Notes: generated by a model not told the origin, from the sequence alone. DNA of 19,828 nucleotides from Bacteroidales bacterium (GCA_004553485.1 SFLG01000038.1:1-19828); one strand, 5' to 3'. Positions 7,486-17,353 are shown, numbered from the stretch's first letter. Numbers and translations: made by a program.

Positions 7486-8523
7486 ATGCTGACAGCCCGC
7501 TGGCGCCCTTATCGGCTTGACTTCAACTTCGAGGCCCGCACCTCGCGCGCCGTCATGCACGTCAAGGACACATATTTCTTATGTGTCGAGGATGACAGCC
7601 GCCCCGGCGTATGCGGGATAGGGGAGGTGCCGCTGTTCCGCGGACTCAGCGCCGAGGACACGCCGGATTTTGAATCGGTATTGGACAAGGCATGCCTGAC
7701 GATGGACTGGGCTCAGGCTCCGTCGTCGGTGCGTATGGGCTTCGAGACAGCCCTCGCCGACCTGGGAAACGGCGGGCGCGGAATAATTTTCCCCGGCTCG
7801 CAGTGGCTGTCGGGGCAAAGCGGCATCGTCATAAACGGACTGATTTGGATGGGCGACCGTCACACGATGTTCGAACGCATACAGCAGAAGCTGGAGCAGG
7901 GGTTCGGATGCCTCAAGCTGAAAATCGGCGGCATCGACTTCGATGACGAGACGGACCTCCTTAAATATATACGCCGGCGCTTCCCGGCCGATGTGCTCGA
8001 GCTGCGTGCCGACGCCAACGGAGCCTTCACCCCCGACAATGCCCTGTCGCGGCTGGAGCGGCTTTCGCAGTACGGTCTTCACTCCATCGAGCAGCCCATC
8101 CGTGCCGGTCAACCCGAGGCAATGGCGCGCATTTGTGAGTTCTCGCCGGTGCCGGTGGCCCTTGACGAGGAGCTGATAGGCATAACCTCAGACGAGGTGA
8201 AGGCGCAGATGCTCGATCTGATAAAACCACAGTACATAATTCTCAAACCGGCTCTGTGCGGAGGTTTCGCCGAGGCGGACAGATGGATTGACGCCGCCAC
8301 CGCAGCCGGGGCGGGATGGTGGGCGACGTCGGCTCTCGAATCGAACATCGGCCTCAACGCCATCGCGCAATGGGCCGCCGCTCACCGGCCCGAGCTGCCC
8401 CAGGGCCTCGGCACGGGCGCTCTTTACACCAACAATACGCGGTCGCAACTGAAGCTGTGCGGGCAGAATCTCTTCTTCGACCCCTCGGCCCCTCGCGACA
8501 ACCCCATGAATTATCAGCGATGA
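7486..8523 (+). CDS. menC: o-Succinylbenzoate synthase MenC
   Basis: MenC dehydrates SHCHC to o-succinylbenzoate. The 345-residue protein has an enolase-superfamily layout. A capping domain spans about 1-115. A barrel follows with KLKIG (Lys144/Lys146), RADANGAF (Asp176), SIEQP (Glu202), ALDEE (Asp227) and ILKPALCGG (Lys254). These are the metal-binding acids and paired lysines expected of the muconate-lactonizing subgroup. The start lies one base after the menB stop, and its own stop overlaps the menE start as ATGA. The related dipeptide epimerases share the fold, but the operon settles the assignment. Confidence 0.95.
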   Translation: MLTARWRPYRLDFNFEARTSRAVMHVKDTYFLCVEDDSRPGVCGIGEVPLFRGLSAEDTPDFESVLDKACLTMDWAQAPSSVRMGFETALADLGNGGRGIIFPGSQWLSGQSGIVINGLIWMGDRHTMFERIQQKLEQGFGCLKLKIGGIDFDDETDLLKYIRRRFPADVLELRADANGAFTPDNALSRLERLSQYGLHSIEQPIRAGQPEAMARICEFSPVPVALDEELIGITSDEVKAQMLDLIKPQYIILKPALCGGFAEADRWIDAATAAGAGWWATSALESNIGLNAIAQWAAAHRPELPQGLGTGALYTNNTRSQLKLCGQNLFFDPSAPRDNPMNYQR

Positions 8524-9506
8524 CTCTTGACGAATTCAGAGAACAGTGGCAGTCGCCCTCTCTTTTCATCCCGGCCCACACGTCCGGCTCGACGGGACAG
8601 CCCAAGCCTGTGCGGTTGCTGAAGACCGACATGGAGGCGTCGGCACGCGCCACAAACACGTTATTCGGACTGGATGCCGGCTCGCTGCTGGTGTGTCCGC
8701 TTGCCTTGGATTATATCGCGGGCAAGATGATGGCGGTGCGTGCTTGGCTTTTGGGTGCCGAACCGCTGATGGTGGCGCCGTCGAACAGGCCTGACCTGCC
8801 GCCGCTCTGCTCGCTGCTGGCTGTGGTGCCGTCGCAGGTCCCGGCGGTGGCGCAGGCAATAAAAGCGGGGAAAACGGTGGTGGAGAATTTGCTGATCGGA
8901 GGAGCGGCTTTGCCTATATCGACGGCACGGATGCTGGCCGAGGAGCTGCCGCAGGTGGCGGCTTACGAGTCGTACGGCATGACGGAGACGTGTAGCCACG
9001 TGGCACTGCGCAGGGTAGGGGGTGACGGTCTTTTCCACGCCATGCCGGGGGTGACGTTCTCTACCGACGGCCGCGGCTGTCTGGTGATTAAGGCCGAGAG
9101 GCTTTCGGAGGCCGTGATTGTCACCAACGATATGGTGCGGTTGGCCGACAGCGGCTCGTTCGAGTGGCTGGGACGTATCGACAACGTAATAAATTCGGGC
9201 GGAATAAAACTGTTCGCCGAACAGCTCGAAGCGGAGATAGCAAAGGCTCTGGCTTCGTCGCCATTCGGCAATATCGACTTTTTCATAACCTCTGAGCCGG
9301 ACGCCAAATGGGGCGACCGGGTGGTGATGGTGGTGGAGAAAGATGCTGACGGGCTGTCGCCGGACGTGCAGGCGATGACCGACCTTATGAAGGCCGCAAT
9401 GCCATCGAGCCACATCCCGAAGCGCATAGTGGAGGTGCCGTCGCTCGCACGCACGGCAAGCGGAAAGGTGAGGAGGATTTTGCCGGCTGAATCAGCCGAA
9501 TTTTGA
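8520..9506 (+). CDS. menE: o-Succinylbenzoate-CoA ligase MenE (short form)
   Basis: MenE activates o-succinylbenzoate with ATP and loads it onto CoA, feeding MenB. The 328-residue protein is shorter than the roughly 450 residues of E. coli MenE but keeps the adenylate-forming core. Visible motifs are the phosphate loop TSGSTGQPKP (21-30), YGMTETCSH (152-160), the hinge region WLGRIDNVINSGGIK (216-230) and the C-terminal ASGKVRR (313-319) with the adenylation lysine. I chose the start at 8520 because it overlaps the menC stop as ATGA; a longer in-frame reading only adds sequence inside menC. It is the last gene of the operon. Its final 15 bp overlap the convergent Crp/Fnr-family gene. Confidence 0.95.
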   Translation: MTLDEFREQWQSPSLFIPAHTSGSTGQPKPVRLLKTDMEASARATNTLFGLDAGSLLVCPLALDYIAGKMMAVRAWLLGAEPLMVAPSNRPDLPPLCSLLAVVPSQVPAVAQAIKAGKTVVENLLIGGAALPISTARMLAEELPQVAAYESYGMTETCSHVALRRVGGDGLFHAMPGVTFSTDGRGCLVIKAERLSEAVIVTNDMVRLADSGSFEWLGRIDNVINSGGIKLFAEQLEAEIAKALASSPFGNIDFFITSEPDAKWGDRVVMVVEKDADGLSPDVQAMTDLMKAAMPSSHIPKRIVEVPSLARTASGKVRRILPAESAEF

Positions 9507-10190
9507 GATTTTGCGCAGGGCGCTCTCGTTGATGATGCGTATGCGGCGGCCGTCGACAATGAGCAGTTTTTCGGAGACAAAGGCCGACAGCGTGCGTATG
9601 GCGTTGGAGGTGGTCATGTTGGAGAGGTTGGCCAGATCCTCGCGCGACATATAAATGTTGATGGTTGCGCCGTCGTCCTCGTAGCCGTAGTTGTCGCGTA
9701 GAACCATCAGCGCCTCGGCGAGACGTCCGCGGATGTGCTTCTGCGTGAGGTTGACGATGCGCGAATCAGAGCCGCCGAGGTTGTGTGCCAGCTCGCGGAT
9801 AAAGAACCAGGCCAGGTTGCGGTTGTTGTCGATCATCTCTTTCACCAGATCCATCGGCAGCGAGCCCAGCACCGAAGGCTCGAAGGCGCTGGCACCCGAC
9901 ATGTGGGGCCCTTCGGCAAAAGCGGCACGGTAGCCGAAATATTGCACGGGGCGCATAAGCCTGATAATCTGCTGGCGCCCGCCTATGCCGTCCTTGAAAA
10001 TCTTCACCTTGCCCTTGATGAGCGTCCACAGATGCTCGGCCTCCTCGCCCTGTGTGTAGATTATCTGATTCTTCTTGAAATTATGAATCTGGAAATTGTC
10101 GACGATAAGGCGTCGCTCGTCATTGTCGAGCACGGTCCATATCGCCGATAAGTCTTCGTTGATAACCTTTTCTATCGTTGTCTTAAGCAT
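9492..10190 (-). CDS. Crp/Fnr-family transcriptional regulator
   Basis: This 232-residue regulator has an N-terminal cyclic-nucleotide-binding-type beta-barrel (about 20-120), a long dimerization helix (about 120-160) and a winged helix-turn-helix (about 181-220, starting MSREDLANLSNMTTSNAIRTL). It lacks the N-terminal cysteine cluster of Fnr. It also lacks a convincing cAMP-binding phosphate cassette: the loop reads FGYRAAFAEGPHMSGASA. The effector is therefore unknown. It is encoded convergently with menE and overlaps it by 15 bp, with no terminator between them. A 5-4-5 dyad lies 38 bp upstream and may be its own binding site. Proximity to menaquinone genes suggests, but does not show, a role in respiratory or redox control. 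Confidence 0.92.
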   Translation of the reverse strand: MLKTTIEKVINEDLSAIWTVLDNDERRLIVDNFQIHNFKKNQIIYTQGEEAEHLWTLIKGKVKIFKDGIGGRQQIIRLMRPVQYFGYRAAFAEGPHMSGASAFEPSVLGSLPMDLVKEMIDNNRNLAWFFIRELAHNLGGSDSRIVNLTQKHIRGRLAEALMVLRDNYGYEDDGATINIYMSREDLANLSNMTTSNAIRTLSAFVSEKLLIVDGRRIRIINESALRKISKFG

Positions 10191-10227
10191 TGCGCTGTGA
10201 GATTCTTGGAAAATTTTAATAAGCAGA

Positions 10228-10241
10228 TGTCATTACTGACA
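10228..10241. promoter_or_regulatory. Possible Crp/Fnr-type operator upstream of the regulator gene
   Basis: TGTCATTACTGACA has perfect 5-bp arms (TGTCA and TGACA) around a 4-bp centre. This is the 5-4-5 layout used by Fnr-like proteins. It is 38 bp before the start of the Crp/Fnr gene, which fits autoregulation. The half-site differs from the classical TTGAT of Fnr. Confidence 0.4.
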
Positions 10242-10311
10242 CCCAAAGGCATCAGCCGTTAATAAATAAGGAAACCGTCAGGCCAACGTTGCGCCCCGCA
10301 GTCAAAGTAAA

Positions 10312-10350
10312 AGCCCGGATTAACCGACCTGAGAGCCCGGATTAACCGAC
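10312..10350. repeat. Pair of 17-bp direct repeats
   Basis: AGCCCGGATTAACCGAC occurs at 10312-10328 and again, identically, at 10334-10350. The start-to-start distance is 22 bp, close to two helical turns, so both copies would face the same side of the DNA. They lie between the regulator gene and ppdK. They could be a tandem operator or the remains of a local duplication. Confidence 0.85.
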
Positions 10351-10489
10351 TTCCAAAACACCCTGTAAAACATTGCAAAAAGCGCTTGTAAGCCCTGCAA
10401 AAGCATTAAGTATGTTATACAGTCATGTTTTAGAACACGCAAATATAAACAAATTTTTACAAAAAACGAAAAATCCTTCAATTTTATTG

Positions 10490-10805
10490 CTTATCCCCCT
10501 CCTTTATGCTCCTAAATGCCCAACACCGCTCCCTCGCCCCAGAGCCCGTCCCTCACAACCCCCGGCCGTCGCCCGCGCGCACTCCCTCCGGCACCTGGCC
10601 GTCATCGCCAGTGTCTTATCCACCCCAGCAGCCGCCCGCGCGCCTCTTCCCACACCGCAGTCCCTCGCATCAGCATTTGTCACTGCGGCGAAAGCTTGCT
10701 TTCGCCCCCATGCGCCCCACTTCCCCGCCTGCGCTCCTTGCCACGCCGGCAGCCGCCCCCACGCGCCCGCCTATCCCCCCTCTCTTCACCCCTCCCAGCC
10801 CTTAT
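10490..10805 (+). other. Cytosine-rich, strand-biased segment with central hairpin
   Basis: On the plus strand this segment is about half C with less than a fifth G, far from the balanced composition of neighbouring genes. C runs such as CCCCCTCC recur throughout. A clear hairpin sits in the middle: GGCGAAAG at 10687-10694 with CTTTCGCC at 10699-10706 and a CTTG loop. If transcribed with ppdK it would be a largely unstructured C-rich leader around one stable stem. If transcription starts at 10900 it lies outside the transcript. Its function is unknown. Confidence 0.6.
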
Positions 10806-10862
10806 CAAACATTATATTTAGTGAATTAACCTAAAATTTGAGGCTCACTATTACCCAAATTA

Positions 10863-10894
10863 TTTTTTAAATTGGCGATAAATGCTTAATTTTG
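10863..10894 (+). promoter_or_regulatory. Candidate ppdK promoter
   Basis: TAATTTTG at 10887-10894 matches TAnnTTTG, and TTTT at 10863-10866 lies 20 bp upstream in the -33 place. The leader to the ppdK start codon at 11007 would be about 105 nt. Confidence 0.4.
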
Positions 10895-11006
10895 TTGACT
10901 GATTTTCCATGGCAACGGACGCCCAAACGCCCTCAGCCCTGCTAAGTCGTTATAATACTGACAATTATCTAACAACCTAATATTATTAACTAAGTTCCAA
11001 TCTACA

Positions 11007-13721
<2,715 letters not shown>

Positions 13722-13743
13722 TCCTTAGCAACTGAAATCTAAC

Positions 13744-13787
13744 AATTAGGTCGTAATTCCTTGCATCGCAGGGGTTACGGCCTAATT
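13744..13787 (+). terminator. Hairpin behind ppdK
   Basis: AATTAGGTCGTAA (13744-13756) pairs with TTACGGCCTAATT (13775-13787) over 13 positions with one G-U pair. The inner CCTTGC and GCAGGG extend the stem to a 3-nt ATC loop. No run of T follows directly, so it may act as a terminator with help or as a 3' stabilising stem. It marks the boundary between ppdK and the mobile element. Confidence 0.6.
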
Positions 13788-13843
13788 TACACTTAAGCCT
13801 CTCGTTCATTTCAGCACAAAAACCGAGCAGTATAAACGATAAT

Positions 13844-13907
13844 GTTTAGAAATAGTTTAGAGTTTTTCACCCCACTGCTTAGAGCGTGTTTAGAGCGATG
13901 TTTAGAG
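13844..13907. repeat. Helically phased GTTTAGAG repeats, likely integrase arm sites
   Basis: Five copies of an 8-bp motif lie in the same direction: GTTTAGAA at 13844, GTTTAGAG at 13855, GCTTAGAG at 13877, GTTTAGAG at 13888 and GTTTAGAG at 13900. Start-to-start spacings are 11, 22, 11 and 12 bp, so all copies face the same side of the helix. They lie 85-148 bp upstream of the integrase. This layout is typical of arm-type binding sites of tyrosine recombinases, bound by their N-terminal arm-binding domain. It would place an attachment site next to this array. Confidence 0.7.
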
Positions 13908-13929
13908 TAAATAATCAGCCGTAAATCTC

Positions 13930-13979
13930 TGATTAATAAAAAAAAAGCCCAAATGTATCAAACATCCAACAATTAATCA
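13930..13979. promoter_or_regulatory. Inverted repeat flanking the integrase leader
   Basis: TGATTAAT at 13930-13937 and ATTAATCA at 13972-13979 are perfect 8-bp inverted arms separated by 34 bp, ending 12 bp before the integrase start. A run of nine or more A lies inside. It could be an operator for integrase expression or part of the attachment site. Confidence 0.4.
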
Positions 13980-13991
13980 AATAAGAGAATT

Positions 13992-15488
13992 ATGGCATCA
14001 TTAAAACCATGCGTTCAGAAGCAACGCTCAGACGGATTCTATCCTGTCTACATCAGAGTAATCCAAAACAGAAAACCCGGGTACATCAAAACTGATAAGG
14101 TTGTAGAGTCTTCCGGTATCACAAAGACTAAAGAAATTCGCGACAACGAAGTCCTGCGTTATTGTACCCAACTTATCTCGGAGTACAATCGCCGACTAAA
14201 TTTTCAGGACACGTCTCTATGGAGTGTGAAAGATGTCGTGTCGTTTCTCCAAACACAGGAGAATGATGCGAGCTTTACAAACTATGCAAAACGTCATATT
14301 AATAATATGATCAATACGGGTCATGTTAGAAACGCCAAAAACTATAGGATGGCAGTACAAAGTTTGGAACGGTTTCTTGGAACTAACCAAATTATGTTCT
14401 CCTATCTTACATCCGCTGTTCTACAACGTTGGATAAAGACACTCATGTCTAAAGCCAGATGTAAGGAAATGTACCCCGTATGTATTCGCCAGATTTTTAA
14501 AGCGGCAATATTAGAGTTGAACGATGATGAAAAAGGCATCGTACGTATCAAGTATTATCCATGGCTAAAGATCTCGATACCTAAAGCGGACAAAGCAGAG
14601 CAAAAGGCAATAAGCGCAGAAGAATGCAGAGAATTCTTCACCCGTCCTCTCCCTAAGACGAAGATGCTCTCTATACTGCCCGAGTTTGGGCGGGACGTAG
14701 CGAAACTTGTACTATGTCTTGGCGGTATCAACACTGTAGACCTATACAATATGAAGAAAAGTGATTACCGCAACGGCATTCTTCATTATAAAAGAGCAAA
14801 GACTCGCCATAGCCGTTCTGATGAAGCATATATGGAAATGCGAGTAGAGCCATTCATTCGGCCTATTTTCGACAAGTATCTTGCTGATGACGATGATGAA
14901 TACCTTTTCATATTTCACCAACGATATTGCGATTCCGACAGCTTCAATGCAAACGTTAACACCGGTATCAAAAAGATATGCAAAGACATGGGCATCGTAA
15001 ATAAAGATGAAATGTATAGTGGTTATACATTCAGACATACATGGGCCACAATCGCTCAGAACGATTGTGATGCCAATCTGTTTGAAGTTGCCTTTGGTAT
15101 GAATCATAGCCATGGCTTCAGAATAACACGTGGCTATGTGAAGCTAGACTTCTCACCGGCATGGAGACTCAATGCAAAAGTCATAGAGTTTGTCTTCTTC
15201 AGTGATCAGAAAAGCAAACAGGGTAAAGCCCGTGATATTGAAGAAAGCGAGGACAAACTCTTCCGCATATCAAAGAAAATGATGATCCGCGGTCGAGCCT
15301 ATTTCAAAGGCAAAGTAATTGCTGAGATCAACGATATAGGTTTCAATACCATCGAATCAGTAATCAAGGCTCTCGTGGACAAATTTCACGATGAAATTCC
15401 TGTAGGATGTGAAGTCCTATTCCGAATCACCAACTGCGATAGCCAGAAAGAGGCGGTCTATGAACGGACGAAAGGAAAAGGATTTTAA
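13992..15488 (+). CDS. Tyrosine recombinase/integrase of a mobilizable element
   Basis: The 498-residue protein has an arm-type DNA-binding region (about 1-60, VQKQRSDGFYPVYIRVIQN), a SAM-like core-binding domain (about 75-185) and a catalytic domain (about 205-395). Catalytic residues visible are Lys270 in KRAKT, Arg348 in YTFRHTWAT, His373 and the nucleophile Tyr382 in ITRGYVKLD. Two positions are unusual. The first arginine is not seen where TRGM or TGLR normally stands (the text is GGINTVDLYNMKK), and the histidine of HxxR is Tyr345. This GIN-DL variant is familiar among Bacteroidales recombinases. About 95 residues follow the catalytic domain, which is more than usual. The gene is far more AT-rich than ppdK, which supports acquisition by transfer. 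It is followed by a terminator. Confidence 0.92.
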   Translation: MASLKPCVQKQRSDGFYPVYIRVIQNRKPGYIKTDKVVESSGITKTKEIRDNEVLRYCTQLISEYNRRLNFQDTSLWSVKDVVSFLQTQENDASFTNYAKRHINNMINTGHVRNAKNYRMAVQSLERFLGTNQIMFSYLTSAVLQRWIKTLMSKARCKEMYPVCIRQIFKAAILELNDDEKGIVRIKYYPWLKISIPKADKAEQKAISAEECREFFTRPLPKTKMLSILPEFGRDVAKLVLCLGGINTVDLYNMKKSDYRNGILHYKRAKTRHSRSDEAYMEMRVEPFIRPIFDKYLADDDDEYLFIFHQRYCDSDSFNANVNTGIKKICKDMGIVNKDEMYSGYTFRHTWATIAQNDCDANLFEVAFGMNHSHGFRITRGYVKLDFSPAWRLNAKVIEFVFFSDQKSKQGKARDIEESEDKLFRISKKMMIRGRAYFKGKVIAEINDIGFNTIESVIKALVDKFHDEIPVGCEVLFRITNCDSQKEAVYERTKGKGF

Positions 15489-15551
15489 TCCACCCCGTAG
15501 CGACGTTTGAAAAGTCCCACATTAGGGAACGAACCCGCAATCCCCACTACC

Positions 15552-15587
15552 AAGCCGTGTCGGTCATCAAAACCGGCATGGCTTTTT
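15552..15587 (+). terminator. Rho-independent terminator of the integrase gene
   Basis: AAGCCGTGTCGGT (15552-15564) pairs with ACCGGCATGGCTT (15572-15584) across a 7-nt loop, with two G-U pairs, and is followed by a T run (15583-15587). It lies 64 bp after the integrase stop. Confidence 0.85.
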
Positions 15588-15600
15588 CATTTCCCTCCTG

Positions 15601-15825
15601 TCAGAGATTTGAACGCTGAACCGCATATCGGCGCCACAGCCACGCGATACCGGTGGCAAGCTTTGTGGCTGTCCAACATAGCATCCGGTATGAGAGTTTT
15701 GCCATCCACTTGCCGAGGAAAAGAGCCAGGCGAAAAAGACGGACGGCAATCCACACCACAATCCTTAACAGAATAAGAAACGGAGACAGTATCAGAAGTA
15801 CTACTATATCGTATGGGATAGACAT
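15601..15825 (-). CDS. Possible small membrane protein
   Basis: The open frame gives 74 residues, from an ATG at 15825, convergent with the integrase. The first 25-45 residues are strongly hydrophobic (IVVLLILSPFLILLRIVVWIAV), then basic residues alternate with aromatic ones (WLWRRYAVQR). One or two membrane helices are likely. There is no recognisable family. It may be a genuine small gene of the element. It could also be chance, since hydrophobic frames appear easily antisense to such sequence. No clear promoter is seen. Confidence 0.35.
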   Translation of the reverse strand: MSIPYDIVVLLILSPFLILLRIVVWIAVRLFRLALFLGKWMAKLSYRMLCWTATKLATGIAWLWRRYAVQRSNL

Positions 15826-15919
15826 AGTTTAATGTATAAAGTTTTACATAGTTCAGGGTAAAAATCCATATGTAAATTTACAAAAATTTTACGAAATACG
15901 CAATCGTTAATGAGTATAA

Positions 15920-16620
15920 TAACAACCGATTAACCCATAATCCGAGATATTTGGAAAGATAGAAACATGAGTAATCCGAACCCTCGATATTCCGGTTAAA
16001 GCAACCGAAGTATCCCGGACACAATAGACTAGCATATCTTTGGACCAACATACCCATATCTTCGTATTCCGAGAGCTCGATGTTGCCTGTTCACTTGACA
16101 TCGAGAGCAAACCAACCGCACAACCCAATAACCCTTTCCCCTACTATCGAAAGCCCCTGTTATCTCAGTTGCTTTTACCAGAGTTCCGAATTACTTATAC
16201 ACCGAGCAACCGAGGTTACTCTGTTATTCTACCCGAGGTATCGGATAACCGCGGTCGATGAGTATCACGGTTCTTCCAACCCATTAACCGGGAATCCTAT
16301 AGAGCTGGAGTACTATATCTTATGGTTTTGGTATATTCGGTTTCATTAACTCTGAACGTTCGGTACGCAAGCATCGCGGGCAACCGGTTGCTGTAACCGA
16401 GGTATCCGGCAACCGAAGTTGAGAGATATCAAGTATAGGCCAACCCACGAACCGAATGTTTCAGCGCTCACGGTTACTCCAACCTATGGCTCGAAGTAAT
16501 TCGGATGCAGATATCCGGAACAACCGGTTCTTGGGAAATCCAGTTGCAATAACCGAGGGAGCTGTCAACCGGGAAACCTCAGTCGGTTAAACCGAAGTAT
16601 TAGGGTATCTCGGAAAATTT
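15920..16620. repeat. Degenerate ACCGAG-type repeat region
   Basis: Some 700 bp hold no convincing gene but are full of variants of one short motif: ACCGAG, ACCGAAG, ACCGGTT, TCCGAG and TATCCGG. Exact ACCGAG occurs at 16201, 16209, 16396 and 16552, with many near matches. Spacing is often about 8 or 16 bp (16201 to 16209; 16396 to 16412), with slips. The motif is the same as in the clearer array at 17322-17527, so both are probably parts of one ancestral array now separated by the MobC-like gene. Confidence 0.6.
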
Positions 16621-16714
16621 GTGTTGTGCAATTCTTTGCGAATTGGGTTTTATCGGTAATTTCGGAGAGAAAAATACCCGGAAGGATATCGAATTGCGTT
16701 GCAGGATTTGCTAA

Positions 16715-16750
16715 GCAAGTTGTGCTTTTGTCATTACAAAAGCGACTTGC
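16715..16750. repeat. Imperfect inverted repeat, oriT candidate
   Basis: The left arm GCAAGTTGTGCTTTTG (16715-16730) and right arm CAAAAGCGACTTGC (16737-16750) pair over 13 positions around a small bulge, with TCATTA between them. It lies 90 bp before the MobC-like gene. In mobilizable elements the transfer origin commonly contains such an inverted repeat just upstream of the mobilization genes. The nick site is not identified. Confidence 0.5.
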
Positions 16751-16799
16751 CGACCGCTGCGCGTCGGGGCGATTTCATCGCTGTTTCGCCAAGGCGAAA
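16750..16799. other. Three consecutive small hairpins next to the inverted repeat
   Basis: CCGAC/GTCGG (16750-16754 and 16763-16767), GCGAT/ATCGC (16769-16773 and 16777-16781) and TTTCGCC/GGCGAAA (16784-16790 and 16793-16799) follow one another without gaps of more than two bases. The patch is GC-rich in an otherwise AT-leaning leader. It may be part of the transfer origin or a leader structure for the downstream gene. Confidence 0.45.
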
Positions 16800-16839
16800 G
16801 AGTACCGGGAGCACTAGAACCCTAAATAATCCAGTTACG

Positions 16840-17223
16840 ATGAACAACAGAAACAAGTATTTTCAGTTAAGACTGACTCCGGAGGAGTATGCCTCGTTAA
16901 AGGCGAAATCCACCGCCTACACCTCTGTAAGCCATTATATCCGCTCTGCCATAGCGGAATACTCCGATGTCAACGCCCGGCAGAAGCTCGAGCTACTGAA
17001 TGATCTCGGTGAGTTTTACCGGAAGTTCCAGGATGAACTATCCCGGATAGGAGGAAACCTCAATCAATCGGTTAAGAGAGCCAACGAGCTTTCGGTTGCC
17101 GGGTTACTGCCTGGAGCCTATATCACCGAAGTCCTGATGCCTGAGATATCCAATGTCCGAAGTACCTTGGACACTATGAAACGGGAACTCTTAGTCGTCA
17201 CAAAAAAGGCTACCAAGCTATAA
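16840..17223 (+). CDS. MobC-like mobilization accessory protein
   Basis: The protein has 127 residues from the ATG at 16840. The N-terminus, MNNRNKYFQLRLTPEEYASL, looks like a ribbon-helix-helix DNA-binding strand and first helix; YTSVSHYIRSAI follows as the second. The C-terminal half (about 60-127) is helical, with IGGNLNQSVKRAN, the pattern common to MobC proteins (GxNLNQ). Such proteins bind the transfer origin and help the relaxase. A longer in-frame start at 16699 only adds sequence overlapping the hairpins, so I prefer 16840. It precedes the relaxase on the same strand, 304 bp apart, with repeat DNA between them. Confidence 0.85.
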   Translation: MNNRNKYFQLRLTPEEYASLKAKSTAYTSVSHYIRSAIAEYSDVNARQKLELLNDLGEFYRKFQDELSRIGGNLNQSVKRANELSVAGLLPGAYITEVLMPEISNVRSTLDTMKRELLVVTKKATKL

Positions 17224-17321
17224 CGGTTAAAGTAACCCACTGCTCCGGATTACCCGATACTTCGGTTTGCGGTTATCTTGGTCGGCAGAAAAATCCTACC
17301 GAACTTTCCGGGTACTCAATG

Positions 17322-17353
17322 ACCGAGTTACCGAGTTACCGAGTAACCGAGAT
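17322..17353. repeat. 8-bp tandem repeat, four copies
   Basis: ACCGAGTT (17322), ACCGAGTT (17330), ACCGAGTA (17338) and ACCGAGAT (17346) follow head to tail. This gives the basic 8-bp unit of the larger 16-bp array that begins immediately after it. Confidence 0.9.

Larger units (their letters stand above)
10191..11006. other. Long non-coding interval upstream of ppdK
   Basis: There is no credible gene in these 816 bp. Open frames in the middle encode only proline- and arginine-rich low-complexity sequence. From left to right the interval holds the possible Crp/Fnr dyad, two 17-bp direct repeats, a cytosine-rich strand-biased segment of about 300 bp, and an AT-rich promoter region just before ppdK. 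It is long for an intergenic gap in this otherwise tightly packed window. Confidence 0.7.

Noticed and set aside
10373..10834. Proline-rich frames in the C-rich segment
   Set aside because: All three forward frames are open because the strand is C-rich and short of stop codons. The products are low-complexity with no domain.
13722..13843. tRNA gene as integration target
   Set aside because: I looked for a cloverleaf and a CCA-adjacent T-loop after ppdK and found only the terminator-like hairpin.
15920..16620. Hidden coding region or diversity-generating element
   Set aside because: The frames are short with no domain, and there is no reverse transcriptase in the window.
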